Shown here piece after piece: positions 1 to 6,699 of a DNA stretch of 13,225 nt. Below the pieces are notes generated by a model. The model had not been told where the DNA came from. It ran no database searches and was given only the letters and a program-made list of their open reading frames with translations. The number at the start of each line of letters is the position of its first letter. Positions within the stretch are counted from its first letter, which is position 1. The translations under genes were made by a program, and so were the position numbers. Origin of the DNA: Prevotellaceae bacterium (lineage in GTDB: Bacteria > Bacteroidota > Bacteroidia > Bacteroidales > UBA932). The stretch covers positions 1 through 13,225 of the forward strand of contig JAITSM010000103.1 in the NCBI GenBank assembly GCA_031287815.1, in the 5' to 3' direction.

Positions 1-552
1 ACGCCGGCGTTCAATGACTACAGCTCCGCCTATGTCGGCTGGATAAGCCCTGCCGACCGCACGCAGGTGGTGATTGACCGGCTGGAAAGAGCAGAAGCCG
101 CGTTTACGCCGCTGTACCGGCAATTGTATACGGGGATGTTGCGCAACAGCCTCGTAGTAACCAACACCGACCTGCTGGAAATGGGCTTGCCCAAACGCCC
201 GAGCGGCGAACGCACGCCGGCGCCGGTAGCTACGACCAGTCCCGCCAGCAAGGTGAACACGGGCACGCAACGCCGGGTGATTATTTACTTTTCCGACCAG
301 CACAACAACGAAGAGACGTCGCGGGAAAAGCCCCCCGGGCAGCACGGCGCGGAAATCCGCTGGGCGGTGCTCGAGGTTGCGCCGGTGGACATCAGCGCGC
401 TCACCCACTCGTCGTTCGACACCCGCTCGCCCTTCACCCTCGACTTCGAGGGCCACGACCGCGGCAAGCATCTCTACTATTCCCTCTGCTGGGAGAACAC
501 CCGCGGCGAGAAAGGGCCGTACAGCCCGATAGTGGAGGTGGTGATACCGTAA
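1..552 (+). CDS. Unrecognised protein, 3' part of the gene (paralog of the gene at 13005)
   Basis: The reading frame is open from base 1 to a TAA at 550-552, giving 183 residues with the N-terminus outside the window. Alignment with the paralog at 13005 suggests about 51 residues are missing, so the full protein would be about 234 residues. The first residues (TPAFNDYSSAYVGWISPADR) match residues 52-71 of that paralog. A basic, Pro/Ser/Thr-rich linker lies in the middle. The C-terminal part ends in a beta-rich segment (HLYYSLCWENTRGEKGPYSP) that resembles the last strands of a fibronectin-III-like fold. I see no signal peptide in the visible part, and the paralog's N-terminus also lacks one. 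The layout resembles a family of 'HDWL' hypothetical proteins with an N-terminal helical part and a C-terminal Fn3-like part that I recall from Bacteroidota and Treponema; that memory is not a search result. No function is assigned. Confidence 0.8.
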   Translation, partial: TPAFNDYSSAYVGWISPADRTQVVIDRLERAEAAFTPLYRQLYTGMLRNSLVVTNTDLLEMGLPKRPSGERTPAPVATTSPASKVNTGTQRRVIIYFSDQHNNEETSREKPPGQHGAEIRWAVLEVAPVDISALTHSSFDTRSPFTLDFEGHDRGKHLYYSLCWENTRGEKGPYSPIVEVVIP

Positions 553-555
553 ACC

Positions 556-583
556 CAGTAGCAGTAGGCAGTGGGCAGTAGGC
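556..583 (+). repeat. Heptad tandem repeat (CAGTAGG family)
   Basis: Three 7-bp units, CAGTAGG, CAGTGGG and CAGTAGG, at 562-582 follow a partial unit at 556-561. The array starts four bases after the stop codon of the preceding gene. The word AGGCAGT recurs, in the same sense relative to the upstream gene, at the 3' end of gcvP (2633-2667). Confidence 0.75.
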
Positions 584-601
584 TAACGCCGCTTTAACCT
601 C

Positions 602-630
602 CCCCCAGCCCCCTCCGAAGGAGGGGGAGG
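602..630. repeat. GC-rich palindromic element
   Basis: CCCCCTCC (609-616) and GGAGGGGG (620-627) form a perfect 8-bp stem around a GAA loop, and an outer CCTCCCCC / GGGGGAGG pairing is also possible. It sits between convergent genes and looks like a REP-type intergenic palindrome. I cannot establish copy number from this window. Confidence 0.6.
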
Positions 631-648
631 CAGCGCGGCGAAGTAATG

Positions 649-684
649 AAAAACGCCGGTATGGAAACATGCCGGCGGTTTTTT
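649..684. terminator. Bidirectional rho-independent terminator
   Basis: CGCCGGTATG (654-663) pairs with CATGCCGGCG (668-677) around a GAAA tetraloop, with one G-U pair. A run of A (649-653) precedes the stem and a run of T (679-684) follows it, so the hairpin can work on both strands. It lies between the rightward gene ending at 552 and the leftward methyltransferase gene ending at 710. Confidence 0.8.
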
Positions 685-688
685 AATG

Positions 689-742
689 AATGGAGAATGG
701 GCTAGCGCCTCAAGAGACATTTTCCATTTTCCATTCTCCATT
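689..742. repeat. Inverted heptad repeat around the methyltransferase stop codon
   Basis: AATGGAGAATGG (689-700) is the exact reverse complement of CCATTCTCCATT (731-742). The right arm belongs to a 7-bp-register run (CCATTTT, CCATTCT, CCATT) at 724-742. The stop codon of the leftward methyltransferase gene (710-712) lies in the loop, so the transcript's 3' end can fold here. Confidence 0.7.
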
Positions 743-1258
743 AAAAAAGCGCCACAGCACGATGCCGATGCTGACGCTGACGTTGAGGGAGTGTTTGGTG
801 CCGGCCTGCGGTATTTCGATGGCGCAATCGCAGGCGTCCACCACCGCCTGCTGGACGCCCCTGACTTCGTTGCCGAAGACGAGCGCATATTTTTTCCCGC
901 CGTCCGGCGTAAATTGCTGCAGGGGGATGGCGTTTTCCGTTTGTTCGATGGCTACCGGCGTGTAGCCGTTACGGCGCAGGGCGGCGAGGGCGGCGGCGGT
1001 GTCGGCGGCGTATTCCCAGCTGACGGCGTCTTCCGCGCCCAGCGCCGCCTTGTGGATTTCAGCGCCGGGCGGCACGGCGCAGATGCCGCAGAGGATAATC
1101 TTTTCGATGCGGAACGCGTCGCCCGTGCGGAAAGCCGCGCCGATGTTGTGCTGGCTGCGTATATTGTCCAGCACCAGCGTTACCGGCATTTTCTCCGCCT
1201 GCCGGAACTGCTCCGGCGTGAGGCGGTTTAATTCAATATTTGAAAGTTTGCGAGGCAA
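710..1258 (-). CDS. SpoU/TrmH-family RNA 2'-O-methyltransferase
   Basis: The 182-residue protein has the three SPOUT motifs of the SpoU class. Motif 1 is at residues 28-45 (LVLDNIRSQHNIGAAFRT, with the N-x-G-x3-R pattern). Motif 2 is around 126-134 (LVFGNEVRG). Motif 3 is at 149-165 (IPQAGTKHSLNVSVSIG). These proteins use S-adenosylmethionine to methylate ribose 2'-OH groups in tRNA or rRNA through a trefoil-knot fold and work as dimers. The target base cannot be read from the sequence. The start is a TTG (1256-1258): an in-frame stop lies five codons upstream with no ATG between, and PRKLSNIELNRL matches the expected N-terminus of Bacteroidota homologs. The last ten residues (NGEWKMENVS) are translated from an intergenic heptad repeat, so the C-terminus has been extended by it. 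It is the last gene of the leftward gcvP-arcA block. Confidence 0.9.
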   Translation of the reverse strand: MPRKLSNIELNRLTPEQFRQAEKMPVTLVLDNIRSQHNIGAAFRTGDAFRIEKIILCGICAVPPGAEIHKAALGAEDAVSWEYAADTAAALAALRRNGYTPVAIEQTENAIPLQQFTPDGGKKYALVFGNEVRGVQQAVVDACDCAIEIPQAGTKHSLNVSVSIGIVLWRFFNGEWKMENVS

Positions 1259-1271
1259 GGAGTAATGGTTA

Positions 1272-1307
1272 GCTTAAAGTTTAAGGTTTGAGGTTGCTGG
1301 CGCCAGC
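1272..1307. repeat. Heptad repeat and 12-bp palindrome between arcA and the methyltransferase gene
   Basis: Units GCTTAAA, GTTTAAG, GTTTGAG and GTTGCTG (1272-1299) keep a 7-bp period while drifting in sequence. They run into the perfect palindrome GCTGGCGCCAGC (1296-1307). This occupies much of the 87-bp gap (1259-1345). Confidence 0.6.
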
Positions 1308-1330
1308 CCAATTAGTCACATTAGCACATT

Positions 1331-1362
1331 CTCCATTTTCCATTTTCAATTCTCCATTTTCC
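1331..1362. repeat. Heptad tandem repeat (CTCCATT/TTCCATT family) at the arcA 3' end
   Basis: Units CTCCATT, TTCCATT, TTCAATT and CTCCATT at 1331-1358 are followed by TTCC. The stop codon and the last residues (KMEN) of arcA lie inside it. The words match the array at 720-742. Confidence 0.75.
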
Positions 1363-2614
1363 TTCGTATGGGCATGGTCATGCAGCGGGCGCCGCCGCCG
1401 CCGCGCGGGAGTTCTGCGCCGTTGATGGTGATGACGCAGGGGCCGTTTTTTTTCAAATCTACTTTCCCGTCCATCACGTTTTGGGCGGGGATTATGTCGA
1501 ACCCGTGCCGGTTCAGTTCTTCGATGGTATGGACATTCCGCGCATAGCTGATGACTTTTCCGGGAGCGATAGCCAAAAAGTTTGCGCCGCTGTGCCACTG
1601 TTCGCGTTCCTGAGTCCATTCGTCGTCCCTGCCGCCGCAGATGAGGGGTTCGAGTTCGACGCCCGTTTTTTTCAGTCCCGAGAGCAGGTCGGGGACATAT
1701 TTAATTCGCGCCACCCGCCCGTTGTCCACCGTGATGAGGATGGTTTCATAGCGGTTGTCTTCGAGTATCAGGGGTTCGAACACCATGCATTTGTCTACGT
1801 CGAGAAACGTAAACACCATGTCGAGGTGAATAAATGATTCGGGGGTATGGGGCAGCTGCTGCACTAAAATATGTTTGCGCCCTTCCTTGTTGCGGCACCA
1901 TTGGGAGAGGATGAAATCCACCCCCTGCGACGAGGTGCGGCTGCCGGCGCCGATGACCAGCACGTCTTCGCGCGCCACGAGGATATCGCCTCCTTCTATC
2001 AGTATCTCCGGGCTGCCTGTTTCGTAACAGGGGTTGAGCACGGCGTCGGTGGCAAACAGGCGGCTGTCGGTAAAAATAGCTTCCATGATCAGCGATTCGC
2101 GCAGGCGCACCCTGTTCGCCATTTTCCCGATAAGCGCCCGCCGGCCGATAGCCATCGCAGCGTCGCGGGTGAAATAAAAATTATAGAGTGGGAAGAGCGC
2201 GTAATAATCGTCGTTCAGGAACGCCGTGAGGTTGTCGATGCGCGCCGGCAGCCCTTCTATCAGGCAAACGGCGAGCTTTGCGGGCGGCAAATTCATCAGC
2301 TCGCCGGCATAGTCCGGCACGTTTTCGGCAGCGCAGATATTTTCGACCAGCGCCTTTTTCCGTTCGTGGTTTTCCAGTACTTTTATCAGAAGGTCTTTCA
2401 CCTGGTAGGTCTTCGACACTTTTGAGAGTACGCCTTCCAGCTGTTCGTATTCTTTTTGCGCCAGCGGCAGGTTCAGTATATCGCTGTAGAGCGCCCGCTG
2501 CGCATGCTTCGGCGTCATGTTTTCGACTTCGGCGCCGGGCGTGTGGATAATCACCGCTTCCAGTTCGCCGGTTTCCGATTGTATGTTTACCTGTATGGGT
2601 TCCGGTGGTATCAT
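1346..2614 (-). CDS. arcA: Arginine deiminase
   Basis: The 422-residue cytosolic enzyme hydrolyses L-arginine to citrulline and ammonia. The family's landmarks are present in order: GELEAVIIHTPG (16-27), NFYFTRD with Asp151, EGGD with Glu208 and Asp210, HLD with His263 and Asp265, WHSGANFLAIAPG (340-352), and the C-terminal nucleophile Cys411 in RGGGGARCMTMP. These correspond to the catalytic Asp, Glu, His, Asp and Cys of characterised arginine deiminases. The length is normal for the family. The ATG at 2612-2614 has no Shine-Dalgarno sequence. It lies 44 bp downstream of gcvP on the same strand and is probably cotranscribed. No ornithine carbamoyltransferase, carbamate kinase or antiporter gene is next to it, so this is not a canonical arc operon. 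The last residues (RRKMEN) are encoded by the neighbouring heptad repeat and may not be ancestral. Confidence 0.95.
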   Translation of the reverse strand: MIPPEPIQVNIQSETGELEAVIIHTPGAEVENMTPKHAQRALYSDILNLPLAQKEYEQLEGVLSKVSKTYQVKDLLIKVLENHERKKALVENICAAENVPDYAGELMNLPPAKLAVCLIEGLPARIDNLTAFLNDDYYALFPLYNFYFTRDAAMAIGRRALIGKMANRVRLRESLIMEAIFTDSRLFATDAVLNPCYETGSPEILIEGGDILVAREDVLVIGAGSRTSSQGVDFILSQWCRNKEGRKHILVQQLPHTPESFIHLDMVFTFLDVDKCMVFEPLILEDNRYETILITVDNGRVARIKYVPDLLSGLKKTGVELEPLICGGRDDEWTQEREQWHSGANFLAIAPGKVISYARNVHTIEELNRHGFDIIPAQNVMDGKVDLKKNGPCVITINGAELPRGGGGARCMTMPIRRKMEN

Positions 2615-2632
2615 TGTATGATGTATTTATTG

Positions 2633-2667
2633 ACTGCCTACTGAAAACTGAAAACTGCCTACTGAAC
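2633..2667. repeat. Five-unit heptad repeat at the gcvP 3' end
   Basis: Five exact 7-bp steps occur: ACTGCCT, ACTGAAA, ACTGAAA, ACTGCCT, ACTGAAC. The TAG stop of gcvP (2659-2661) lies inside the array, which fills most of the 44-bp gcvP-arcA gap. Read in the gcvP sense it contains CAGTAGGCAGT, the same word found after the stop of the gene at 1-552. Confidence 0.85.
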
Positions 2668-5469
2668 TATAGCGTCGCTGGTGCACACCAGGTGGCGGTC
2701 GCCATAGCCGTTGTCCACGCGGGTAACGAATGGCCAGCATTTGTTTTCGGCTATCCGTCCCAGCGGGAATGCTGCCTGCCGGCGCGGGTAGGGATGCGCC
2801 CAGTTGTCGCCGCAAACCTCGATGGCGTTGTGCGGCGCCATTTTCAAGGGGTTGTCTGCCGGGTCGGACTGCCCGTTTTTTATTGCCTCGCATTCTTCTT
2901 TGATGCTTATCATCGCTTCCACGAAGCGGTCTAATTCTTCTTTCGATTCGCTTTCGGTAGGCTCAATCATCAGCGTGTTGGGCACCGGGAACGAAAGCGT
3001 CGGCGCATGGAACCCGAAATCCATTAGCCGCTTTGCCACGTCGGTAGCATCCACGCCGTATTCCTTGCCGAAGTGGCGCAGGTCAATGATACATTCGTGC
3101 GCCACCCGCCCGGTTTCGCCGGCGTAGAGCGTGGCGTAGTGCGGTTGCAGTTTTACCGAAAGGTAATTGGCGTTCAGTATCGCTATTTCCGTAGCGCGTT
3201 TCAGCCCTTCGTAGCCCAGCAGTTTTATGTACGCATGCGTTACCGGCAGGAGGAGCGGGCTGCCGAAAGGCGTTGCCGCCACTGCCCCGCCGCCGCCGTT
3301 GATTGTATGGGAAGGCAGGAAGGGCGCCAGGCGCTTTGCCGCGCAGACAGGCCCCATGCCCGGCCCGCCGCCGCCGTGCGGCATGGCAAAGGTTTTGTGT
3401 AAATTCAGGTGGCATACGTCCGCCCCGATAGCGCCGGGATTCGTCAGCCCTACCTGTGCGTTCATATTTGCGCCGTCCATATACACCAGCCCGCCGTTTT
3501 CATGGATAATATCTACCATTTCGCGGATGCGGCGTTCGAATACGCCGTGCGTCGAAGGGTACGTAATCATCATGCACGACAGGTCGTCCCTGTGCTGCTG
3601 CGCTTTTTCGCGCAGTTCTTCCACGTTGATGTTGCCCTTGTCGTCGCAGCTTACCGGCACCATTTGCATGCCCGCCATGCTTGCGCTTGCCGGATTGGTG
3701 CCGTGCGCGGAGGTGGGGATGATTACCACCTTCCGGTGCGGATGGCCGTTGGCGATATGGTAGGCGCGTATCGTCATCAGGCCGGCATATTCGCCCGCCG
3801 CGCCGGAGTTCGGTTGCAGCGACACCGCATCAAGGCCGGTGATCGCCGCCAAATCATGTTCCAGCTCCTTTATCAGCTGCGCATAGCCGTCCCACTGCCC
3901 GGCGGGCGAAAACGGATGCACGTCGCCCCATTCGTTCCAGCTCAGCGGAAGCATCTCCACCGCCGCGTTCAGTTTCATGGTGCACGAGCCTAACGGAATC
4001 ATGGAATCCGTGAGGGAAATGTCGCGCCGTTCGAGTTTTTTGATATAACGCATCAGTTCCGTTTCGGAATGAAAGGTATTGAATACCGGTTGCTCCAGCA
4101 GCGGCGTTTCGCGCGGGAGGAACAGTCCGCCGGCAGCTCCGGCGGGCAGCTCCGGTGGCAGGCCGAATATTTGCAACACGGTTTTTGCTTCGCTGTCGTT
4201 GCTCAATTCATCAAAGCTTATGCGCACGCTATTTTCCGACGGATAGTAAAAGTTGATGCCTGCCGCCAGCGCCTTTGTGCGGATTGCCGCCGCATCGATA
4301 TTCTGTATTTCGACCGTGTCGAAAAACCGATTGCTCGCGAGCCGGAAGCCCGCAGCCGACAGGGCGGCGGCAACGCCTGCGGCGCAGCGGTGCACGTGCT
4401 GTGCAATTTCGCGCAAGCCTTCCGCCCCGTGGTATACGGCAAACATGCCTGCCATCGTGGCCATAAGCGCCGTAGCGGTGCAAATGTTCGACGTGGCTTT
4501 TTCGCGCTTGATATGCTGTTCGCGCGTTTGCAGCGCCATGCGCAGCGCCCGGTTGCCCAAACGGTCTATCGACACGCCGATGATGCGGCCGGGCACGTTG
4601 CGTTTGTATTCGTCTTTGGTGGCAAAGTAGGCCGCCGCCGGCCCGCCGAAACCCATGGGGATGCCGAAACGCTGCGTGCCGCCTACGGCCACATCTGCGC
4701 CCCAGCCGGCCGGCTCTTTCAGTACGACCAGCGACAGTATATCGCACACCGCCGTAACCAGCGCGCCGTGTTCGTGCGCCGAGCGGCAAAACGGGGCATA
4801 GTCGCGCGTTTCGCCGTTGGCGGCGGGATATTGCACCATAGCGCCGAAGCAGCGCGCATCAAACGTATAAGCATCGTACCGCCCCGTCACTATTTCTATG
4901 CCCAGCGGCGCGGCGCGCGTGCGCAACACGTCGAGGGTTTGCGGGAAAATATTCTCCTCTACAAAAAGGCTGTTTTTGCCGGCTTTCACCGCTTCGCGCG
5001 AACGCAGGTCGAACATCATCCGCATGGCTTCGGCGGCGGCGGTCGCTTCGTCGAGCAGCGAGCAGTTGGCAATGGGGAAGCCCGTCAATCCGGCAATCAT
5101 GGTTTGGAAATTGAGCAATGCCTCCAGCCGGCCTTGCGAAATTTCAGCCTGATAGGGCGTGTATGACGTATACCATGCGGGATTTTCAAAAATATTGCGC
5201 AACACCACCGGCAGCGTCGCCGTGCCGTAATACCCCATGCCGATGAGCGAGCGGAAGGGTTTATTTTTCTGTGCAAGCGCTTTCAGCCGGCGCAAATAGT
5301 CGTATTCACCGGCCGGCGCATCCAGCGCCAACGGGGTAGAAAGGCGGATGCCGGCAGGGACAATCTGGTTTATCAGTTCGTCCAGCGAGCCGGCGCCAAC
5401 GGTTTTCAGCATATCCTGCACATCAGCCTCGCGCGGCCCGTTATGACGGTTTATAAAAGAATTAGGCAT
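2659..5469 (-). CDS. gcvP: Glycine dehydrogenase (decarboxylating), P-protein of the glycine cleavage system
   Basis: This 936-residue protein is the single-chain (fused alpha/beta) P-protein. It uses pyridoxal phosphate to decarboxylate glycine and passes the aminomethyl group to the lipoyl arm of the H-protein. The N-terminus has the typical F-x-x-R-H-N/G-P start (FINRHNGP). The second half carries DSMIPLGSCTMKLNA (488-502), TSAHGTNPASASMAGM (586-601), and the cofactor site NLHKTFAMPHGGGGPGMGP with the PLP lysine at Lys692. The C-terminus matches the usual ENKCWPFVTRVDNGYGDR ending, followed by a short tail running into a heptad repeat. The gcvT, gcvH and lpd genes are not in this window. 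A TAnnTTTG box about 70 bp upstream of the ATG is a plausible promoter for gcvP-arcA-methyltransferase. The protein pairs with ArcA as an ammonia-releasing amino-acid catabolic enzyme. Confidence 0.97.
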   Translation of the reverse strand: MPNSFINRHNGPREADVQDMLKTVGAGSLDELINQIVPAGIRLSTPLALDAPAGEYDYLRRLKALAQKNKPFRSLIGMGYYGTATLPVVLRNIFENPAWYTSYTPYQAEISQGRLEALLNFQTMIAGLTGFPIANCSLLDEATAAAEAMRMMFDLRSREAVKAGKNSLFVEENIFPQTLDVLRTRAAPLGIEIVTGRYDAYTFDARCFGAMVQYPAANGETRDYAPFCRSAHEHGALVTAVCDILSLVVLKEPAGWGADVAVGGTQRFGIPMGFGGPAAAYFATKDEYKRNVPGRIIGVSIDRLGNRALRMALQTREQHIKREKATSNICTATALMATMAGMFAVYHGAEGLREIAQHVHRCAAGVAAALSAAGFRLASNRFFDTVEIQNIDAAAIRTKALAAGINFYYPSENSVRISFDELSNDSEAKTVLQIFGLPPELPAGAAGGLFLPRETPLLEQPVFNTFHSETELMRYIKKLERRDISLTDSMIPLGSCTMKLNAAVEMLPLSWNEWGDVHPFSPAGQWDGYAQLIKELEHDLAAITGLDAVSLQPNSGAAGEYAGLMTIRAYHIANGHPHRKVVIIPTSAHGTNPASASMAGMQMVPVSCDDKGNINVEELREKAQQHRDDLSCMMITYPSTHGVFERRIREMVDIIHENGGLVYMDGANMNAQVGLTNPGAIGADVCHLNLHKTFAMPHGGGGPGMGPVCAAKRLAPFLPSHTINGGGGAVAATPFGSPLLLPVTHAYIKLLGYEGLKRATEIAILNANYLSVKLQPHYATLYAGETGRVAHECIIDLRHFGKEYGVDATDVAKRLMDFGFHAPTLSFPVPNTLMIEPTESESKEELDRFVEAMISIKEECEAIKNGQSDPADNPLKMAPHNAIEVCGDNWAHPYPRRQAAFPLGRIAENKCWPFVTRVDNGYGDRHLVCTSDAIVQ

Positions 5470-5537
5470 AATACGATTGATTTTTTATAAAATTATTTTT
5501 TTTACTTACGATTTACCCTTTTTCCCCAAAGAATAGT

Positions 5538-5545
5538 CAAAGATA
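5538..5545 (-). promoter_or_regulatory. Candidate promoter -7 box for gcvP
   Basis: The minus strand reads TATCTTTG, matching the Bacteroidota -7 consensus TAnnTTTG, 68 bases before the gcvP ATG. No clear TTG occurs at -33; the region there is T-rich. The leader would be about 60 nt and AT-rich. Confidence 0.5.
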
Positions 5546-5601
5546 ACCATTTTTTTCGAGAAAAAACGGCGCCTCCCAGCAGCAGGAAGCCGGGAAGTAG
5601 G

Positions 5602-5626
5602 GAATTGAAAGTTGAAAATTGAAAAT
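5602..5626. repeat. Heptad tandem repeat (GAATTGA family)
   Basis: Units GAATTGA, AAGTTGA and AAATTGA, then AAATG, keep a 7-bp period and lead directly into the 21-bp array at 5627. The reverse complement shares words with the arrays at 720-742 and 1331-1362. Confidence 0.65.
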
Positions 5627-5752
5627 GCAGTCGACTTCATCTCGATTGCAGTCGACTTCATTTCCGCTGAAAGCTTCTTCATTCGAATGTCCGTCCACCT
5701 CATTTCAGCTGAAATCTTCTTCCTCGCAATTGCGGTTTTCTTCTATCCGCCT
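5627..5752. repeat. Degenerate 21-bp tandem array (six units)
   Basis: Six consecutive units of exactly 21 bp begin at 5627, 5648, 5669, 5690, 5711 and 5732. Units 1 and 2 share GCAGTCGACTTCAT; later units keep a central CTTC-like core (CTTCAT, CTTCTT, ACCTCAT). No indels disturb the period although the sequence has diverged. Read on the plus strand the array gives heptapeptides such as QSTSSRL, QSTSFPL and KSSSSQL, but the frame continues through a terminator and antisense to a real gene, so I do not call a protein. Confidence 0.75.
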
Positions 5753-5761
5753 TACGGCGGC
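5749..5761. repeat. 13-bp word shared by both 21-bp arrays
   Basis: GCCTTACGGCGGC overlaps the last four bases of the 21-bp array. Its exact reverse complement is at 12717-12729, eight bases from the other 21-bp array. It contains the small hairpin CCGCC-TTAC-GGCGG (5748-5761 region). Confidence 0.65.
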
Positions 5762-5782
5762 GGAAACTGCTCACGGCGCTGT

Positions 5783-5836
5783 AAAAAACAATGCCCATTC
5801 ACTCCGGAAGCATAGCTTCTGTGGTGAATGGGCATT
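5783..5836 (-). terminator. Rho-independent terminator of the beta-barrel gene
   Basis: AATGCCCATTCAC (5790-5802) pairs perfectly over 13 bp with GTGAATGGGCATT (5824-5836). An inner 5-bp stem GAAGC/GCTTC (5807-5811/5815-5819) closes an ATA loop. On the minus strand the hairpin is followed by a run of T (complement of 5783-5788), as expected for the leftward gene that ends at 5883. Confidence 0.85.
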
Positions 5837-5882
5837 ATATCCGGTAAAACGGAGGGGAATAATACCCTTTAAAACTTATTGT

Positions 5883-6536
5883 TTAGAAAGACCAGCCTAC
5901 GCTCACCTGAATAACCCTGTTTCCTCCACCGGTTATGGAGAGCCCTGCATCTTTTGCTTCTTTGATAAGCCCAATGGCAGGGGTAAAGCCGAAGTTGTAG
6001 CGCGCGCCAAGCGTTAAATGGCCAATAATCGTATATTGCACGCCCAGTACGGCAGCAATATCTATGGTGTTTATTTTCATGGCGCTTTCCTCCAGGTAGG
6101 TTGCAAGTTCAGATCCAGAAACAGAATAGTCTCCGATTGACATGCTTTTGGTCACGTTAATCCCCACTTGAGGGCCGACCAAAATACTGAGATTCGGAAC
6201 AGGTTTAATGTCCAAAAGTATGGGAACGTTTACAAAACCCAAACTGGTCTTGCTAGTTTCGCCTCCTTCCTCTGCCGATTCTTTTCCCCCTTGCAGTGAA
6301 AATACCACTTCCGGTTGTAATCCGATTACAGAACCAAAACTGAAGTTAACATACCCGCCGGCATGAAATCCGATAAGCATACCACTGGCATCGAAATTTT
6401 CCGAAGCCTCCTCTCCATTCACAGTACCACCGCCAAATTGCGATACGTTCAACCCCGCTTTAATGCCAAATTTGGTTTGTGCATTAACACTTAGCGTAAT
6501 GGCCAACGCTGCTAAAATTAGAATAATTTTTTTCAT
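5883..6536 (-). CDS. Outer-membrane beta-barrel protein (PorT/OMP_b-brl_2 type)
   Basis: The 217-residue protein starts with a signal peptide (KK, then a hydrophobic stretch to about residue 18) with predicted cleavage after SVNA, leaving QTKFGIKAGLN, a common first strand in Bacteroidota beta-barrels. Alternating hydrophobic segments with Gly and aromatic residues follow (GFHAGGYVNFSFG, SILVGPQVGINV, LTLGARYNFGFTPAIGL), ending in VSVGWSF with the terminal Phe typical of barrel proteins inserted by BAM. The length fits an 8-strand barrel. It probably sits in the outer membrane; its cargo or partner is unknown. It is transcribed alone, divergently from prfB, with a strong terminator after it. 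Its base use is more AT-rich than its neighbours. Confidence 0.88.
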   Translation of the reverse strand: MKKIILILAALAITLSVNAQTKFGIKAGLNVSQFGGGTVNGEEASENFDASGMLIGFHAGGYVNFSFGSVIGLQPEVVFSLQGGKESAEEGGETSKTSLGFVNVPILLDIKPVPNLSILVGPQVGINVTKSMSIGDYSVSGSELATYLEESAMKINTIDIAAVLGVQYTIIGHLTLGARYNFGFTPAIGLIKEAKDAGLSITGGGNRVIQVSVGWSF

Positions 6537-6566
6537 AATTTTTTAAATTTAAAGATTAATTTTTAA

Positions 6567-6591
6567 AAAATGTAGCAAAAAGCAACATTTT
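6567..6591. other. Hairpin in the divergent intergenic region
   Basis: AAAATGTAGC (6567-6576) pairs with GCAACATTTT (6582-6591) around AAAAA with one mismatch. It would fall in the 5' leader or promoter region of the beta-barrel gene. I see no good TAnnTTTG box for that gene. Confidence 0.4.
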
Positions 6592-6632
6592 TCCGGCACA
6601 AAATAACAAAAAATATTTTATATCTCCAAATT

Positions 6633-6649
6633 CCCCCCCCCAAAAAAAA
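6633..6649. repeat. C9-A8 homopolymer tract upstream of prfB
   Basis: Nine C residues (6633-6641) are followed directly by eight A residues (6642-6649). The tract ends 26 bp before the prfB -7 box, so it lies just upstream of the expected -33 position. Confidence 0.7.
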
Positions 6650-6675
6650 CATTTCCTGCCCACTGTTTTTTTCCG

Positions 6676-6683
6676 TACCTTTG
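6676..6683 (+). promoter_or_regulatory. Candidate promoter -7 box for prfB
   Basis: TACCTTTG matches TAnnTTTG exactly, 16 bases before the prfB ATG, implying a leader of only about 10 nt. The -33 region (ATTTCC near 6651-6656) is a weak match. Confidence 0.65.
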
Positions 6684-6699
6684 GGAAAATTTTCGAAAA

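Noticed and set aside
4069..5166. 365-residue plus-strand open frame
   Set aside because: It is antisense to conserved gcvP sequence, has no recognisable domain and reflects GC-rich codon structure.
5619..6017. 132-residue plus-strand protein with QSTSxxL repeats
   Set aside because: It runs through a strong terminator hairpin and antisense into the beta-barrel gene. The repeat is better explained as DNA; kept only as a hypothesis in the findings.
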